A DNA stretch of 64,000 nucleotides from Halomonas sp. THAF5a (GCF_009363755.1 NZ_CP045417.1:1798001-1862000), one strand, 5' to 3'. Numbered from the stretch's first letter, positions 45,776-56,541 are shown. Numbers and translations are program-made. The notes: a model not told the origin generated them from the letters alone.

Positions 45776-47137
45776 TCAGCGGCGGGTCGGCGTGCGCATG
45801 GTGACGAACTCCTCCGCGCCGGTGGGGTGGATGCCCACGGTGGCGTCGAAGTCGGCCTTGGTGAGCCCCGCACGCACGGCCACCGCGATCCCCTGGATCA
45901 CTTCGCCGGCCTCCTCGCCTACCATGTGGGCACCGACCACCACATCGCTTTCGTCGTCGACGATCAGCTTCATCAGGCACCGCTCGCCGCTGCCCGAGAG
46001 GGTGTGCTTCATGGGGCGGAAGTCCGCCGTGTAGACCCGGATCTCGCCGCAGGCCTCCCGGGCCTCGGCCTCGGAGAGGCCCACGGTGCCGATATTGGGG
46101 TGGCAGAACACCGCCGTGGGGATATGTCGGTAGTCCAGCGGGGCCGGCTCGCCCGGCTCGAAGTGATGGCGGACCAGCTGCATCGCCTCGGCCAGCGCCA
46201 CCGGCGTGAGCTCGGGGCCCCCGGTCACGTCCCCGAGCGCCAGGATCGACGGCACCGAGGTCTCGAAGCGCTCGTTGACGGCCAGGTGACCGCTGTCGGT
46301 GAGGGCCACGTCCAGCGCCTCGAGCCCGAGCCCCTCGAGGTGAGGACGACGGCCGGTGGCCGCCAGCACCGCGTCCACCTCGAGCGTCTCGCCGCTGGTC
46401 AGGGTCACCCGGAGGCCGCCCTCGACCTTCTCGATCGCCTCGATATTGGCGCCGAAGTGCAGGTTGACGCCCTTCTTGGCCATCTCGTCCCGGGTGAACT
46501 CGCGCACTTCCTGGTCGAAGCTGCGCAGGAACAGGTCGCCGCGATAGACCAGGTGGGTGTCGCTGCCGAGTCCGTTGAAGATGCTGGCGAACTCCACCGC
46601 GATGTAGCCGCCGCCGAGCACCAGGAAGCGCTCCGGGAAGGTCTCGAGATCGAAGACCTGGTTGGAGTTGACCGTGAGCTCCTTGCCGGGGAAATCCGGC
46701 ACCCAGGGCCAGCCGCCCACGGCCACCAGGATCTTCTCCGCGCTCACGGTCTCGTCGCCGACCTCCACGTGATGGGCGTCCACCACCCGGGCCCGGGCGT
46801 TGATCAGGCGCACCCCGGCGCTGTCCAGCAGTCGACCGTAGATGCCGTTGAGTCGCTTGATCTCGCCGATCTTGTTGTCGCGCAGGGTCGCCCAGTCGAA
46901 GCGCGGGGGCTCGGCCAGGTGCCAGCCGAAGCCGCCGGCATCCTCGAAGGCCTCGTGAAAATGGGCCGCGTAGGAGTAGAGCTTCTTGGGCACGCAGCCG
47001 ACGTTGACGCAGGTGCCCCCCAGGTAGCGATCCTCGGCCACGGCGACCCGGGCGCCGGTGGCCGCCGCGGTGCGGGCGGCGCGCACGCCGCCGGAACCGG
47101 CGCCGATCACGAAGAGGTCGTAGTCGTACTCGGACAC
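45776..47137 (-). CDS. gorA: Glutathione-disulfide reductase Gor
   Basis: 453 aa flavoprotein using NADPH to reduce GSSG. FAD motif [16 protein letters not shown]; redox pair [18 protein letters not shown] motif [18 protein letters not shown]; and the C-terminal His-Glu dimer motif [12 protein letters not shown]. The GTG at 47137 follows CAGGAG and begins [14 protein letters not shown]; the earlier ATG has no family support. Next to the ectoine genes, consistent with a stress context, though not in their operon. Confidence 0.95.
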   Translation of the reverse strand: MSEYDYDLFVIGAGSGGVRAARTAAATGARVAVAEDRYLGGTCVNVGCVPKKLYSYAAHFHEAFEDAGGFGWHLAEPPRFDWATLRDNKIGEIKRLNGIYGRLLDSAGVRLINARARVVDAHHVEVGDETVSAEKILVAVGGWPWVPDFPGKELTVNSNQVFDLETFPERFLVLGGGYIAVEFASIFNGLGSDTHLVYRGDLFLRSFDQEVREFTRDEMAKKGVNLHFGANIEAIEKVEGGLRVTLTSGETLEVDAVLAATGRRPHLEGLGLEALDVALTDSGHLAVNERFETSVPSILALGDVTGGPELTPVALAEAMQLVRHHFEPGEPAPLDYRHIPTAVFCHPNIGTVGLSEAEAREACGEIRVYTADFRPMKHTLSGSGERCLMKLIVDDESDVVVGAHMVGEEAGEVIQGIAVAVRAGLTKADFDATVGIHPTGAEEFVTMRTPTRR

Positions 47138-47286
47138 AGTAGTCTCCTGATGGTGGTGTCGTCTTGATTGGCCGCGATCATACCAGCCGCGGACGGGGCC
47201 AGGGAGGGCCATTCCATTGACCCTGGCTATGGCGGTGATCAGAATGCGGGCGACCCATGGCCCGTTCTCCAGAGAAGCCTTCCTCC

Positions 47287-47940
47287 ATGAAAACCGAAAT
47301 GCAGCAGCTGCTCGATCGCAATCGCGACTGGGCGGATAGCGTCCGTCGCCAGGATCCCGACTTCTTCGTGCGGCTGTCGCAGCAGCAGAACCCCGACTAT
47401 CTGTGGATCGGCTGCTCCGATTCCCGCGTGCCGGCCAACCAGATCATCGACCTGCCGCCCGGCGAGGTCTTCGTCCATCGCAACGTGGCCAACCTGCTGC
47501 ATCACAACGACATGAACGCCCTCTCGGTGGTCCAGTTCGCGGTCGATGTGCTCAAGGTGAAGCACATCATGATCGTCGGCCATTACGGTTGCGGCGGGGT
47601 CAAGGCGGCCGTGACCGGCGACGAGTGCGGCATGGTCGACTACTGGCTGCACTCGGTCCGCGAGCTCTACAGCCGCCATCGCGGCGACCTGGAGTCACTG
47701 CCGCTCGGCGAGCAGGTGGATCGGATGTGCGAACTCAACGTCCAGGCCCAGGTCGACAACCTGTGTCGCACCAAGATCCTCCAGCGGGCCTGGCAGCGCG
47801 GCCAGGCGCTCGCCGTCCACGGCTGGGTCTATGGCCTGAACGACGGTCGCGTCACCGACCTGGAGTGCAGCGTCTCGGGGCTCGACCAGGTCGCTACTCT
47901 CTACCGTATCGGTCGCCTGACGCCGGCCAGCGAGGACTGA
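47287..47940 (+). CDS. can: Beta-class carbonic anhydrase
   Basis: 217 aa. Zinc-binding site Cys-Asp-His-Cys visible in [13 protein letters not shown] and [16 protein letters not shown]. coli Can-like ending with [18 protein letters not shown]. Interconverts CO2 and bicarbonate. The ATG at 47287 (MKTEMQQLL) matches the family start; an upstream ATG at 47257 is in frame. Divergent-gap to gorA. Confidence 0.95.
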   Translation: MKTEMQQLLDRNRDWADSVRRQDPDFFVRLSQQQNPDYLWIGCSDSRVPANQIIDLPPGEVFVHRNVANLLHHNDMNALSVVQFAVDVLKVKHIMIVGHYGCGGVKAAVTGDECGMVDYWLHSVRELYSRHRGDLESLPLGEQVDRMCELNVQAQVDNLCRTKILQRAWQRGQALAVHGWVYGLNDGRVTDLECSVSGLDQVATLYRIGRLTPASED

Positions 47941-47987
47941 TGTGTCGTTCGCCCCGGCGGGCTCATTCGCCGGGCGCATGGCCTGTG

Positions 47988-47999
47988 TCGAAATTTCGA
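47988..47999. promoter_or_regulatory. Palindrome TCGAAATTTCGA upstream of the peptide ABC operon
   Basis: A perfect 12-bp palindrome 89 bp upstream of the SBP start, in the short AT-richer gap after carbonic anhydrase. Possible operator, e.g. for the LysR-type gene at the end of this operon; motif unassigned. Confidence 0.4.
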
Positions 48000-48087
48000 T
48001 TGGGCATGGGCCACCGGGCTCTCTATGTTGTGTCGGGACCGTCGCGGTCATTACACCAATAACAAGTCACCCGGCATGGAACGACAC

Positions 48088-49662
48088 ATGACTTTCAAGA
48101 AGACCCTGCTGGCGAGCGTGATCGGCGCCGCCATGACCACCGCCGTGCTGCCCTCCGTGGCCAGCGCCGAGACCAGCCTGCGCATGGCCTACGATGCCGA
48201 CCCGGTCTCGCTGGACATCCACGAGCAGCTCTCCGGCGGCATCCTCCAGCTCTCCCACATGAGCTTCGACCCGCTGGTGCGCTGGAACAAGGATCTCTCC
48301 TTCGAGCCGCGGCTGGCCACCGACTGGGAGCAGGTGGACGACACCACCATGCGCATGACCCTGCGCGACGACGTGACCTTCCATAGCGGCAACGCCTTCA
48401 GCGCCGAGGACGTGGTCTGGACCATCGAGCGCCTCAAGCGCAGCCCCGACTTCAAGGCGATCTTCGAGCCGATCGCGAGCGTCACCGCCGTCGACGACAC
48501 CACGGTGGAGATCACCACCACCAAGCCCTACCCGCTGCTGCTGAACCTGGCCACCTACGTCTTCCCCATGGACAGCGCCTTCTACGGCGGCACCGACGAG
48601 GACGGCGACCCCAAGGACGAGATCGTCAAGAACGGCAACTCCTTCGCCTCGACCCACCTCTCCGGCACCGGCCCCTACGTGGTCACGGAACGCCAGCAGG
48701 GGGTGCGCATCGCCTTCGAGCGCTTCGATGACTACTGGGACGAGGCGTCGCCGGGCAACGTCGACGAGATCGTCATGACCCCGATCAGCGAGAACGCCAC
48801 CCGCGTGGCCGCCCTGCTCTCCGGCGACGTCGACTTCATCGCCCCGGTGCCGCCCAACGACCTGGAGCGGGTGCGCGAGGACGAGGACGTCCAGCTGGTG
48901 ACCATGTCGGGCACCCGGATCATCTTCTTCCACATGAACCAGGAGCGCGTCGAGGCCTTCCAGGACCCCCGCGTGCGCCAGGCCTTCGCCTACGCCGTCA
49001 ACCAGGAGGGCATCGCCGACCGCCTGATGAAGGGCTTCGCCACCCCCGCCGCCCAGTTCTCGCCGGACGGCTACGCCGGCCACGTCGCGGACCTCGAGCT
49101 CCGCTATGACCTCGAGCGGGCCAAGGAACTCATGGCCGAGGCCGGCTACGAGGACGGCTTCGAGATCACCATGATGGCGCCCAACAACCGCTACGTGAAC
49201 GACGCCAAGATCGCCCAGGCGGTGGCCGCCATGCTGGCGCGCATCAACGTGACGGTGGACCTCAAGACGCTGCCCAAGGCCCAGTACTGGGGCGAGTACG
49301 ACGATCGCGCCGCCGACATGATGATGATCGGCTGGCACGCCGATACCGAGGACTCCGCCAACTTCCACGAGTACCTGACCGCCTGCCCGGACCCCGACAC
49401 CGGCGCCGGCCAGTACAACGCCGGCAACTACTGCAACCCGGAACTCGACAAGCTGGTCGCCGAGGCCAATCTCGAGGTCGACCTCGAGAAGCGCGCCGAG
49501 ATGCTCCAGCAGGTCGAGCAGACGCTCTACGACGAGGCCGCCTTCGTGCCGCTGCACTGGCAGGACCTGGCCTGGGCCTCGGCCGCCAACGTCGACATCG
49601 AGCCGGTGCTCAACGTGATGAACTTCCCCTACCTCGGGGACCTGGTCATCCACGAAGAGTAA
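48088..49662 (+). CDS. Peptide/nickel-type ABC transporter substrate-binding protein
   Basis: 524 aa extracellular solute-binding protein family 5. Signal peptide 1-31 ending SVASAET; lobe pattern LRMAYDADPVSLDIHEQL, FEPRLATDWEQVDDTTMRMTLRDDVTFHSGNAFSAEDVVWTIERLKR. Binds di-/oligopeptides or similar. The ATG at 48088 gives a standard signal peptide. First gene of the dpp/opp-type operon. Confidence 0.9.
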   Translation: MTFKKTLLASVIGAAMTTAVLPSVASAETSLRMAYDADPVSLDIHEQLSGGILQLSHMSFDPLVRWNKDLSFEPRLATDWEQVDDTTMRMTLRDDVTFHSGNAFSAEDVVWTIERLKRSPDFKAIFEPIASVTAVDDTTVEITTTKPYPLLLNLATYVFPMDSAFYGGTDEDGDPKDEIVKNGNSFASTHLSGTGPYVVTERQQGVRIAFERFDDYWDEASPGNVDEIVMTPISENATRVAALLSGDVDFIAPVPPNDLERVREDEDVQLVTMSGTRIIFFHMNQERVEAFQDPRVRQAFAYAVNQEGIADRLMKGFATPAAQFSPDGYAGHVADLELRYDLERAKELMAEAGYEDGFEITMMAPNNRYVNDAKIAQAVAAMLARINVTVDLKTLPKAQYWGEYDDRAADMMMIGWHADTEDSANFHEYLTACPDPDTGAGQYNAGNYCNPELDKLVAEANLEVDLEKRAEMLQQVEQTLYDEAAFVPLHWQDLAWASAANVDIEPVLNVMNFPYLGDLVIHEE

Positions 49663-49674
49663 CCCCTGCCGCAC

Positions 49675-49695
49675 GCCGGCCCCCTCGGGGCCGGC
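49675..49695 (+). terminator. Intercistronic hairpin after the SBP gene
   Basis: Nine-bp GC stem (49675-49683 with 49687-49695) in the 107-bp gap to the permease gene. Attenuates or stabilises the abundant SBP mRNA; no T-run. Confidence 0.5.
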
Positions 49696-49769
49696 CCTCG
49701 AAACCCTGACCCCTGTGGCGCGCTCGATGCCCGAGTGCGTCACCGCGTGTTGCACACGGGACGCCAGCC

Positions 49770-50816
49770 ATGATCGCTTTCCTGATCAAGCGCCTCTACC
49801 ATGCCCTGCTGGTGATGTTCGTCATCAGCATCATCGCCTTTGCCATCCAGGACAACCTGGGCGACCCCATCCAGCAGATGGTCGGCCAGTCGGTGCCCGA
49901 GAGCGAGCGCGAGGCCCTGCGCGAGGAGCTGGGGCTCAACGACCCCTTCCTGGTGCAGTACCTGCGCTTCGCCGGTAACGCCGTCCAGTTCGACTTCGGC
50001 TACTCCTACACCTTCAACCAGCCGACCACCGAGGTCATCCTGCGCCACCTGCCGGCGACGCTGGAGCTGGTGGCGGCCAGTACGTTCCTCATTATCGCGC
50101 TGTCGGTCCCGATCGGCGTGTACAGCGCCATCCGGCCCCGGGCCTGGCTGTCGCGCTTCTTCATGGGGGTGTCGATCATCGGCATCTCGATACCGGTCTT
50201 CCTGACCGCCATCGTGCTGATCCAGATCTTCGCCATCGGGGTGAGCCTCTCGCCCTTCCCCGCCGACACCGGCTGGGGCGCCTGGCTCAACGAGGCGCTC
50301 TCCACCGACGGCGGCATGCCGGCCTACGGGCGCGGCGATCCGGTCAACGTCTTCGGCACCTGGGACAGCAACTTCGCCTCCCTGGAGGGGCTGACCTACC
50401 TGGTGCTGCCGGCGGTCTCGCTGGCCTCGATCATGCTGCCGCTGTTCATCCGCCTGATCCGCGCCGAGATGCTCGAGGTGCTGCAGTCCGAGTACGTCAA
50501 GTTCGCCCGGGCCAAGGGGATCTCGCTGCGCCGCATCTACTTCATCCACGCGCTGAAGAACACCATGCTGCCGGTGATCACCGTGGGCGGGGTGCAGATC
50601 GGCACCCTGGTGGCCTACACCATCCTCACCGAGACGGTCTTCCAGTGGCCGGGCATGGGGCTGATGTTCCTCAACGCCATCCAGCGTTCCGACGTGCCGC
50701 TGATCGTGACCTACCTGATGATCGTGGGGCTGATCTTCGTGATCACCAACACCCTGGTCGACCTCATCTACGGCCTGGTCAATCCCACCGTCAAGCTGAC
50801 AGGGAAACCCGCATGA
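49770..50816 (+). CDS. Peptide ABC transporter permease (DppB type)
   Basis: 348 aa inner-membrane permease with six helices; EAA-type loop EYVKFARAKGISLRRIYFIHALKNTMLPV. N-terminal MIAFLIKRLYHALLVMFVISIIAF is typical for DppB/OppB. Overlaps next permease by four bases. Confidence 0.93.
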   Translation: MIAFLIKRLYHALLVMFVISIIAFAIQDNLGDPIQQMVGQSVPESEREALREELGLNDPFLVQYLRFAGNAVQFDFGYSYTFNQPTTEVILRHLPATLELVAASTFLIIALSVPIGVYSAIRPRAWLSRFFMGVSIIGISIPVFLTAIVLIQIFAIGVSLSPFPADTGWGAWLNEALSTDGGMPAYGRGDPVNVFGTWDSNFASLEGLTYLVLPAVSLASIMLPLFIRLIRAEMLEVLQSEYVKFARAKGISLRRIYFIHALKNTMLPVITVGGVQIGTLVAYTILTETVFQWPGMGLMFLNAIQRSDVPLIVTYLMIVGLIFVITNTLVDLIYGLVNPTVKLTGKPA

Positions 50817-51769
50817 CAACCACGAACTCTTCCATGGCAGCCGCGCCGGTGGCGAGCCGCTGGTCGCGTTTCCGCGGCTCCTACCTGCTCTACAGCTTTC
50901 TGCGCGACCCCATCGCCCAGGTGAGCCTCGCGGTGTTCATCGCCCTGGTCGGCGTCGCGGTGCTGGCCCCGTGGCTGGCGCCGATGGACCCCTACGACCT
51001 GGCACAGATCGACATCCTCGCCTCGGAGCTGCCGCCCTTCTGGGTCGACGGCAGCGATCCGGCCTACGTGATGGGCACCGACGCCCAGGGCCGTGACCTG
51101 CTCTCGACCATCCTCTACGGCGCCCGGGTGTCGCTGGTCATCGGCTTCGGCGCCGTGGCGCTGCAGGCCCTGCTGGGGGTCAGCTTCGGGCTGCTCGCCG
51201 GCTACCTCGGCGGGCGCGTCGACGCCTTCCTGATGCGCCTGGCCGATATCCAGCTCTCCTTCTCGACCCTGATGGTGGCCATCGTGGTCGGCGCCCTGGT
51301 CAAGGCGATCTTCGGCGGCGCCACCTACAGCGCCTACGCGGTACCGCTGCTGGTGCTGATCATCGGCCTGGCCGAGTGGCCCCAGTACGCCCGCACGGTG
51401 CGCGCCTCGGTGCTCGCCGAGAAGGGCAAGGAGTACGTCGATGCCGCCCGGGTGATGGGCTTCTCCAGCCGGCGGATCATGTTCCGCCATATCCTGCCCA
51501 ACACCCTGTCGCCGATCTTCGTCATCTCCACGGTGCAGGTGGCCAACGCCATCATCTCCGAGGCGGCGCTCTCCTTCCTCGGCCTCGGCATGCCCGAGAC
51601 CCAGCCGTCGCTGGGCTCGCTGATCAAGTCCGGCTTCGACTACATCCAGTCCGGCTCCTGGTGGATCACCCTGATCCCCGGCCTGGTGCTGGTGGCGCTG
51701 GTGCTGGTGATCAACCTGCTCGGCGACTGGCTGCGCGACGTCCTCAATCCGCGACTCTACAAGGGCTGA
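50813..51769 (+). CDS. Peptide ABC transporter permease (DppC type)
   Basis: 318 aa. N-terminal ~35 residues cytoplasmic, then DPIAQVSLAVFIALVGVAVLAPWLAP and GTDAQGRDLLSTILYGARVSLVIG of DppC; EAA loop EYVDAARVMGFSSRRIMFRHILPNTLSPI. The ATG at 50813 overlaps the dppB-type stop (ATGA); the longer upstream reading is out of frame with that gene. Confidence 0.93.
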   Translation: MTTTNSSMAAAPVASRWSRFRGSYLLYSFLRDPIAQVSLAVFIALVGVAVLAPWLAPMDPYDLAQIDILASELPPFWVDGSDPAYVMGTDAQGRDLLSTILYGARVSLVIGFGAVALQALLGVSFGLLAGYLGGRVDAFLMRLADIQLSFSTLMVAIVVGALVKAIFGGATYSAYAVPLLVLIIGLAEWPQYARTVRASVLAEKGKEYVDAARVMGFSSRRIMFRHILPNTLSPIFVISTVQVANAIISEAALSFLGLGMPETQPSLGSLIKSGFDYIQSGSWWITLIPGLVLVALVLVINLLGDWLRDVLNPRLYKG

Positions 51770-51773
51770 TCCC

Positions 51774-52793
51774 ATGGCACTCCTCGATGTAACCAACCTC
51801 GACGTGCGCTTCGCCCTGCGCCGCGGCGATGTCCAGGCCCTGCGCGACGTCTGCTTCAGCCTGGAGCGCGGCGAGCGCCTCGGCATCGTGGGCGAGTCCG
51901 GCGCCGGCAAGTCGGTGGCGGCCTTCAGCCTGCTCAACCTGATCGCCAAGCCCGGCTACATCGCCGGCGGCAGCATCCGCTTCGATGGCCAGGAGCTCAC
52001 CGACATGAGCGACCGGGCGCTCCGCCACGTGCGCGGCCACCGCATGTCGATGATCTTCCAGGACCCGATGATGACCCTGAACCCGGTACTGACCATCGGC
52101 GAACAGATGGTCGAGTGCCTGAAGGCACACCGGCGCATCTCCACCCGGGAGGCCCGGGCGATTTCGCTTGGCAAGCTCGAGCAGGTACAGATCCCCTCGC
52201 CCGCGGCGCGCCTGGACCAGTACCCCCACGAGCTCTCCGGCGGCATGCGCCAACGGGTGATCATCGCCATCGCGCTGCTCCTCGACCCGGACATCATCAT
52301 CGCCGACGAGCCGACCACGGCGCTGGACGTGACCATCCAGGCCGAGATCATGGCGCTGCTGCTCGAGCTCTGCGAGAAGCACAACGTCGGCCTGATCCTG
52401 ATCACCCACGACCTGGGCGTGGTCAGCCAGGTCACCCAGCGCATGCTGGTGATGTACGCCGGCCGGGTGATCGAGCAGGGCCCGACCCGGGAGATCATCA
52501 ACGACCCGCAGCACCCCTACACCCAGGGGCTGATCAACGCCCTGCCGCAGATGGCCACGCCCGGCGCGCGGCTCAACCAGATCCCCGGCAGCATGCCGTC
52601 GCTGGACAACCTGCCGAGCGGCTGCGCCTTCCACCCGCGCTGCGGCTTCGTCGAGCGCGCCGACGGCTCGACCCGCCACGCCTGCACCGACGACGTGCCC
52701 GACTTCGTGACCTCCGGCAACTGCCGGGTCGCCTGCCACATGGTCGCCGAGATGCTCGATCGCGAGCGCATCCCGGCCGAGGAGATCCGCTGA
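51774..52793 (+). CDS. Peptide ABC transporter ATPase (DppD type)
   Basis: 339 aa. Walker A GESGAGKS, signature LSGGMRQR, Walker B IIIADEPTTALD. C-terminal oligopeptide-type tail with Cys-rich GCAFHPRCGF and NCRVACH. Ends with TGATG overlap to the next ATPase. Confidence 0.93.
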   Translation: MALLDVTNLDVRFALRRGDVQALRDVCFSLERGERLGIVGESGAGKSVAAFSLLNLIAKPGYIAGGSIRFDGQELTDMSDRALRHVRGHRMSMIFQDPMMTLNPVLTIGEQMVECLKAHRRISTREARAISLGKLEQVQIPSPAARLDQYPHELSGGMRQRVIIAIALLLDPDIIIADEPTTALDVTIQAEIMALLLELCEKHNVGLILITHDLGVVSQVTQRMLVMYAGRVIEQGPTREIINDPQHPYTQGLINALPQMATPGARLNQIPGSMPSLDNLPSGCAFHPRCGFVERADGSTRHACTDDVPDFVTSGNCRVACHMVAEMLDRERIPAEEIR

Positions 52794-53839
52794 TGAGTTC
52801 GACTGCCCACGCCACCGCCGCCGAGCCCGCCTCCCCGCTGCTGGAGATCCGCGGTGTGGAGAAGCGCTTCTCGCTCTCCGGCGACTTCCTCGAGCAGCTC
52901 AAGTTCAAGGGCGGCAAGCTGGTCCGCGAGCAGAAGCACGTGCACGCCATCAACGGCGTCGACCTTCAGATCCAGCGCGGCGAGGCGCTCTGCGTGGTCG
53001 GCGAGTCCGGCTGCGGCAAGTCCACCGTGGCGCGCACCGTGATGGGCCTGATCCACCCCAGCGCCGGCGAGATCCGCTACGACGGCGAGCGCATCGACGA
53101 CCTCTCGCACCAGGCGCTGATGCCCTATCGCCGCCGCATGCAGATGATCTTCCAGAACCCCTATGCGTCGCTGAACCCGCGCATGACCATCCAGCAGACC
53201 CTCGAGGAGCCGATCCGCCTGCACCATCCGGACTGGTCGCCCCAGAGGGTCAAGGAGCAGGTCGCCGAGGTGATGGCCTCGGTGGGCATCGCCGCCGACT
53301 GGGGCGGGCGCTACGGCCACGAGTTCTCCGGCGGACAGCGTCAGCGCATCGCCATCGCCCGGGCGCTGGCGGTGGACCCGGAGTTCATCGTCGCCGACGA
53401 GCCGATCTCGGCGCTGGACGTATCCATCCAGGCCCAGGTGCTCAACCTGCTGATGGAGGCCCAGCAGCAGCGCAACCTGACCTACCTGTTCATCACCCAC
53501 GACCTCGCCGTGGTCGAGCACTTCGGCACCCGGGTGGCGGTGATGTACCTGGGAAGGGTCTGCGAGGTGGCACCCACGGCGACGCTCTTCGCCCGGCCGC
53601 GCCACCCCTATACCCAGGCGCTGATGTCGGCCATCCCGCGCCTCGAGGACGATCGCCCCCAGCACATCCGCCTGCAGGGCGAGGTGCCCACGCCGGTCAA
53701 CCTGCCCTCGGGCTGCGTCTTCCACGGGCGCTGCCCCCACGCTGACGCGCGCTGTCGCAGCGAGGTCCCAGCGCTGATCGCCACCGACGACGGTGGCCAG
53801 GTGGCCTGTCACGCCGTGGAGGAGGGGCGCATCGACTGA
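52793..53839 (+). CDS. Peptide ABC transporter ATPase (DppF type)
   Basis: 348 aa. Walker A GESGCGKS, signature FSGGQRQR, Walker B FIVADEPISALD; Cys tail GCVFHGRCPH. Starts at 52793 (MSSTAHATAA) through the TGATG overlap; a longer reading lies inside the preceding gene and is out of frame. Last transport gene of the operon. Confidence 0.93.
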   Translation: MSSTAHATAAEPASPLLEIRGVEKRFSLSGDFLEQLKFKGGKLVREQKHVHAINGVDLQIQRGEALCVVGESGCGKSTVARTVMGLIHPSAGEIRYDGERIDDLSHQALMPYRRRMQMIFQNPYASLNPRMTIQQTLEEPIRLHHPDWSPQRVKEQVAEVMASVGIAADWGGRYGHEFSGGQRQRIAIARALAVDPEFIVADEPISALDVSIQAQVLNLLMEAQQQRNLTYLFITHDLAVVEHFGTRVAVMYLGRVCEVAPTATLFARPRHPYTQALMSAIPRLEDDRPQHIRLQGEVPTPVNLPSGCVFHGRCPHADARCRSEVPALIATDDGGQVACHAVEEGRID

Positions 53840-53899
53840 TGCCCCGGCGGGTGTGGCACAATGCCGGGTGTGACACCCGGCCCTGGCTCGAGGATCGAC

Positions 53900-54826
53900 A
53901 TGGAACTGCGTTGGCTGGAAGACTTCATCGTCCTGGCCCGGACCCAGCACTTCTCACGGGCGGCGGAGGAGCAGAACGTCACCCAGCCGACCTTCTCGCG
54001 ACGCATTAAGCTGCTCGAGGAGGGCATGGGCACCACCCTGGTCAACCGCCAGACCCTGCCGCTGACGCTGACGCCGGCCGGTGAGGAGTTCCTGGCGCTG
54101 AGCCTGGAGGTGACGCGCCGGGTCGCCGCGACCCGGCAGCGGCTGTCGCAACTGGCCGAGGAGCAGGCCAGCCAGCTGCGCCTGGCCGCGCCCCAGAGCC
54201 TGCTGGCGCACTTCCTGCCGGCCTGGCTCGCCCGCTTCACCACCCCGCCGCCGCTGACGCCCTACCTGCGGGCCACCGGCTGGCTGGCCAGCGACTTCTT
54301 CGAGGCGCTCGCCCGGGACGAGTGCGACCTGGTGCTCACCTACTGGCCGCGGGTCGAGGGTCCCCAGATGCCCGAGACCGACGGCCTCGAGCACCGCTGC
54401 CTCGCTACCGAGCGGTTGGTGCCGGTGTCGCTGCCCGACCCCGACGGGCGTCCCCGCTTCGTCCTGGAGACGGGGCCGCGGGCCAGCCTGCCGCTGATCG
54501 CCTACCACCCCCGCGGGCTGACGGACATGGCGCTGCGCCGCCATCTCGAGGGCATCCCCGGTGCGCCGGACTTCCGGGTGCTTCACGAGAGCATCCAGAG
54601 CGGCAACATCCGTGAACTGGTCGGCCTGGGCTATGGGCTCGGCTGGCTGCCGGAGCGCGTCGTGCGGGAGACGCTGGAGGCGGGCACCCTGGTGCGCGCC
54701 GGAGATGCCCGCTGGGACGTGCCGCTGGAGATCCGTCTCTATCGCCGGCAGGAGGTCGGCCAGCCGGCCATCGAGGCGCTCTGGGAGTCGCTGGCGACCC
54801 ACGGCGAGTCGCGCCGTGCGCGCTGA
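53900..54826 (+). CDS. LysR-family transcriptional regulator
   Basis: 308 aa. N-terminal LysR HTH MELRWLEDFIVLARTQHFSRAAEEQNVTQPTFSRRIKLLEEGMG, then a periplasmic-binding-like sensor domain. The ATG at 53900 was chosen from the HTH signature; an upstream ATG is in frame. Likely regulates the adjacent transporter operon; effector unknown. Confidence 0.92.
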   Translation: MELRWLEDFIVLARTQHFSRAAEEQNVTQPTFSRRIKLLEEGMGTTLVNRQTLPLTLTPAGEEFLALSLEVTRRVAATRQRLSQLAEEQASQLRLAAPQSLLAHFLPAWLARFTTPPPLTPYLRATGWLASDFFEALARDECDLVLTYWPRVEGPQMPETDGLEHRCLATERLVPVSLPDPDGRPRFVLETGPRASLPLIAYHPRGLTDMALRRHLEGIPGAPDFRVLHESIQSGNIRELVGLGYGLGWLPERVVRETLEAGTLVRAGDARWDVPLEIRLYRRQEVGQPAIEALWESLATHGESRRAR

Positions 54827-54911
54827 GCGGTCTGACTCATGAGCCCCCTTTTGGCCGGGCGCCCCTGGCGGCTGCCCCGGCCCCTCTGCTTGTCCTGACC
54901 AGGAGTCTCGC

Positions 54912-55946
54912 ATGGACGCCCCCTCGCCCACCGCCGGCTTCCGTCCGCCCCCGGGGCTCGGCAATCGCCACGTCCAGACCCTGCTGCCGCGGGCCCTGCC
55001 CCGCGTCGCCCTCAAGGTGGACCGCGAAGTGCTCGAACTTCCCGACGGCGACTTCGTCGAGCTGGCCTGGGCCCGGCCGGCCCCCGTCGAGGCCGACGCC
55101 CCCGTCATGGTGCTCTTCCACGGGCTAGAGGGCTCGCTCGACTCTCCCTATGCCCGCACGCTCCTGAGCGTCGCGGCCAGGCTGGGCTGGCGCGCCGTGC
55201 TGATGCACTTTCGCGGCTGCGGCGCTTCCCCCAACAGCCTACCGCGCGCCTACCACAGCGGCGACACCGCCGATGCGGCCTTCCTCATCGACCGGCTGGC
55301 AGAGCGCTATCCCGGGGCCCTCAAGGTCGCGGTCGGCGTCTCCCTGGGCGGCAACATGCTGGCCAAGCTGGTGGCGGAACGCGGCGGCCAGCACCTCGAC
55401 CTGGCGGGCGCCATCGTCATCAGCGCGCCGCTGGACCTCGCCGCCTGCGCCGACACCCTGAGCCGGGGCTTCGCCCGGCTCTACGAGCGCCACCTGCTCG
55501 CCTCGCTCAAGCGCAAGATGGCCGCACGCCTGGCGCGGGAGTCGCTGCCGCTGGCGCTCGGGCCCCGGGAACTCGCGGGGCTCACCAGCCTGCGCGCCTA
55601 CGACGATGCCGTGACCGCCCCGCTGCACGGCTTCGACGGCGCCGCCGACTACTACCGGCGCGCCTCCGCTGGCCCGCGGCTCACCGAGGTGACGCTCCCT
55701 ACCCTGGTGCTGCACGCCGACGACGACCCCTTCATGCCGCCGGCGCTCTTCGAACGCTTCCCTGCTCCTTCACCCGCGGTGCGACTGGAGCTCTCCCGTC
55801 ACGGCGGCCATGTCGGGTTCGTCGAGTGGCGCCACGGCCGCCCCGCCTCCTGGCTGGCTCGCCGCGTCGCCCGAGAGCTCCGGGCGTGGGCCGTCCCCCG
55901 GCGCGACGCGTGCCGGGCCGAGGCGATCAGCCGATCGGGCAGCTGA
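54912..55946 (+). CDS. Alpha/beta hydrolase, YheT family
   Basis: 344 aa. Nucleophile elbow [11 protein letters not shown], oxyanion [16 protein letters not shown], acid in [11 protein letters not shown] and His in [14 protein letters not shown]. YheT-type hydrolases act on esters. AGGAGTCTCGC precedes the ATG. Overlaps msrA antisense by 20 bp. Confidence 0.9.
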   Translation: MDAPSPTAGFRPPPGLGNRHVQTLLPRALPRVALKVDREVLELPDGDFVELAWARPAPVEADAPVMVLFHGLEGSLDSPYARTLLSVAARLGWRAVLMHFRGCGASPNSLPRAYHSGDTADAAFLIDRLAERYPGALKVAVGVSLGGNMLAKLVAERGGQHLDLAGAIVISAPLDLAACADTLSRGFARLYERHLLASLKRKMAARLARESLPLALGPRELAGLTSLRAYDDAVTAPLHGFDGAADYYRRASAGPRLTEVTLPTLVLHADDDPFMPPALFERFPAPSPAVRLELSRHGGHVGFVEWRHGRPASWLARRVARELRAWAVPRRDACRAEAISRSGS

Positions 55947-56541
55947 CCCCGGTCCCCTTCAGCCCGCAGTAGCCGTTGGGGTGCTTCGCCAGGTACTGCT
56001 GATGGTACTCCTCGGCGTAGTAGAAGACCTCGAGGGGTTCGATCTCGGTGGTCACGGGGCCCTGGCCCGCGCGCGCGAGAGCTTCGCCGTAGGCCGCGCG
56101 GCTCTGCTCGGCGACCTCCCGCTGCGCGTCGTCGCTGGTCAGGATGATCGAGCGGTACTGGGGCCCGATGTCGTTGCCCTGGCGGTTGCCCTGGGTGGGA
56201 TCGTGGGCCTCCCAGAACACCCGCAGCAGGGTCTCCAGGTCGACCACCCGCGGGTCGAAGACCACCCGCACCACCTCGGCATGACCCGTGCGCCCGCTGC
56301 AGGTCTCCTCGTAGGTGGGGTTCGGGGTCACGCCACCGGCGTAGCCCACGGCGGTGACGTGCACCCCGGGCAGCTCCCAGAACAGGCGCTCGGCGCCCCA
56401 GAAGCAGCCAAGGCCCAGCACGATCTCCTCCAGGCCTTCGGGCCAGGGCGGGTGCATGGCGTGGCCATTGACCAGGTGGGTGCCGCTGATCGGCAGCGGC
56501 GTGTCGCGGCCCTCGGGGGCGTACAGCGGCGAAGTGGTCAT
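55927..56541 (-). CDS. msrA: Peptide-methionine (S)-S-oxide reductase MsrA
   Basis: 204 aa. Active site [11 protein letters not shown], later [30 protein letters not shown], and C-terminal resolving cysteines near [15 protein letters not shown]. Repairs S-sulfoxide of methionine. Start at 56541 (MTTSPLY); a longer upstream reading is out of the family. Confidence 0.95.
   Translation of the reverse strand: MTTSPLYAPEGRDTPLPISGTHLVNGHAMHPPWPEGLEEIVLGLGCFWGAERLFWELPGVHVTAVGYAGGVTPNPTYEETCSGRTGHAEVVRVVFDPRVVDLETLLRVFWEAHDPTQGNRQGNDIGPQYRSIILTSDDAQREVAEQSRAAYGEALARAGQGPVTTEIEPLEVFYYAEEYHQQYLAKHPNGYCGLKGTGVSCPIG

Noticed and set aside
48025..48087. Upstream start for the ABC substrate-binding protein
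   Set aside because: It would add a hydrophilic stretch before a normal signal peptide and lacks a ribosome site.
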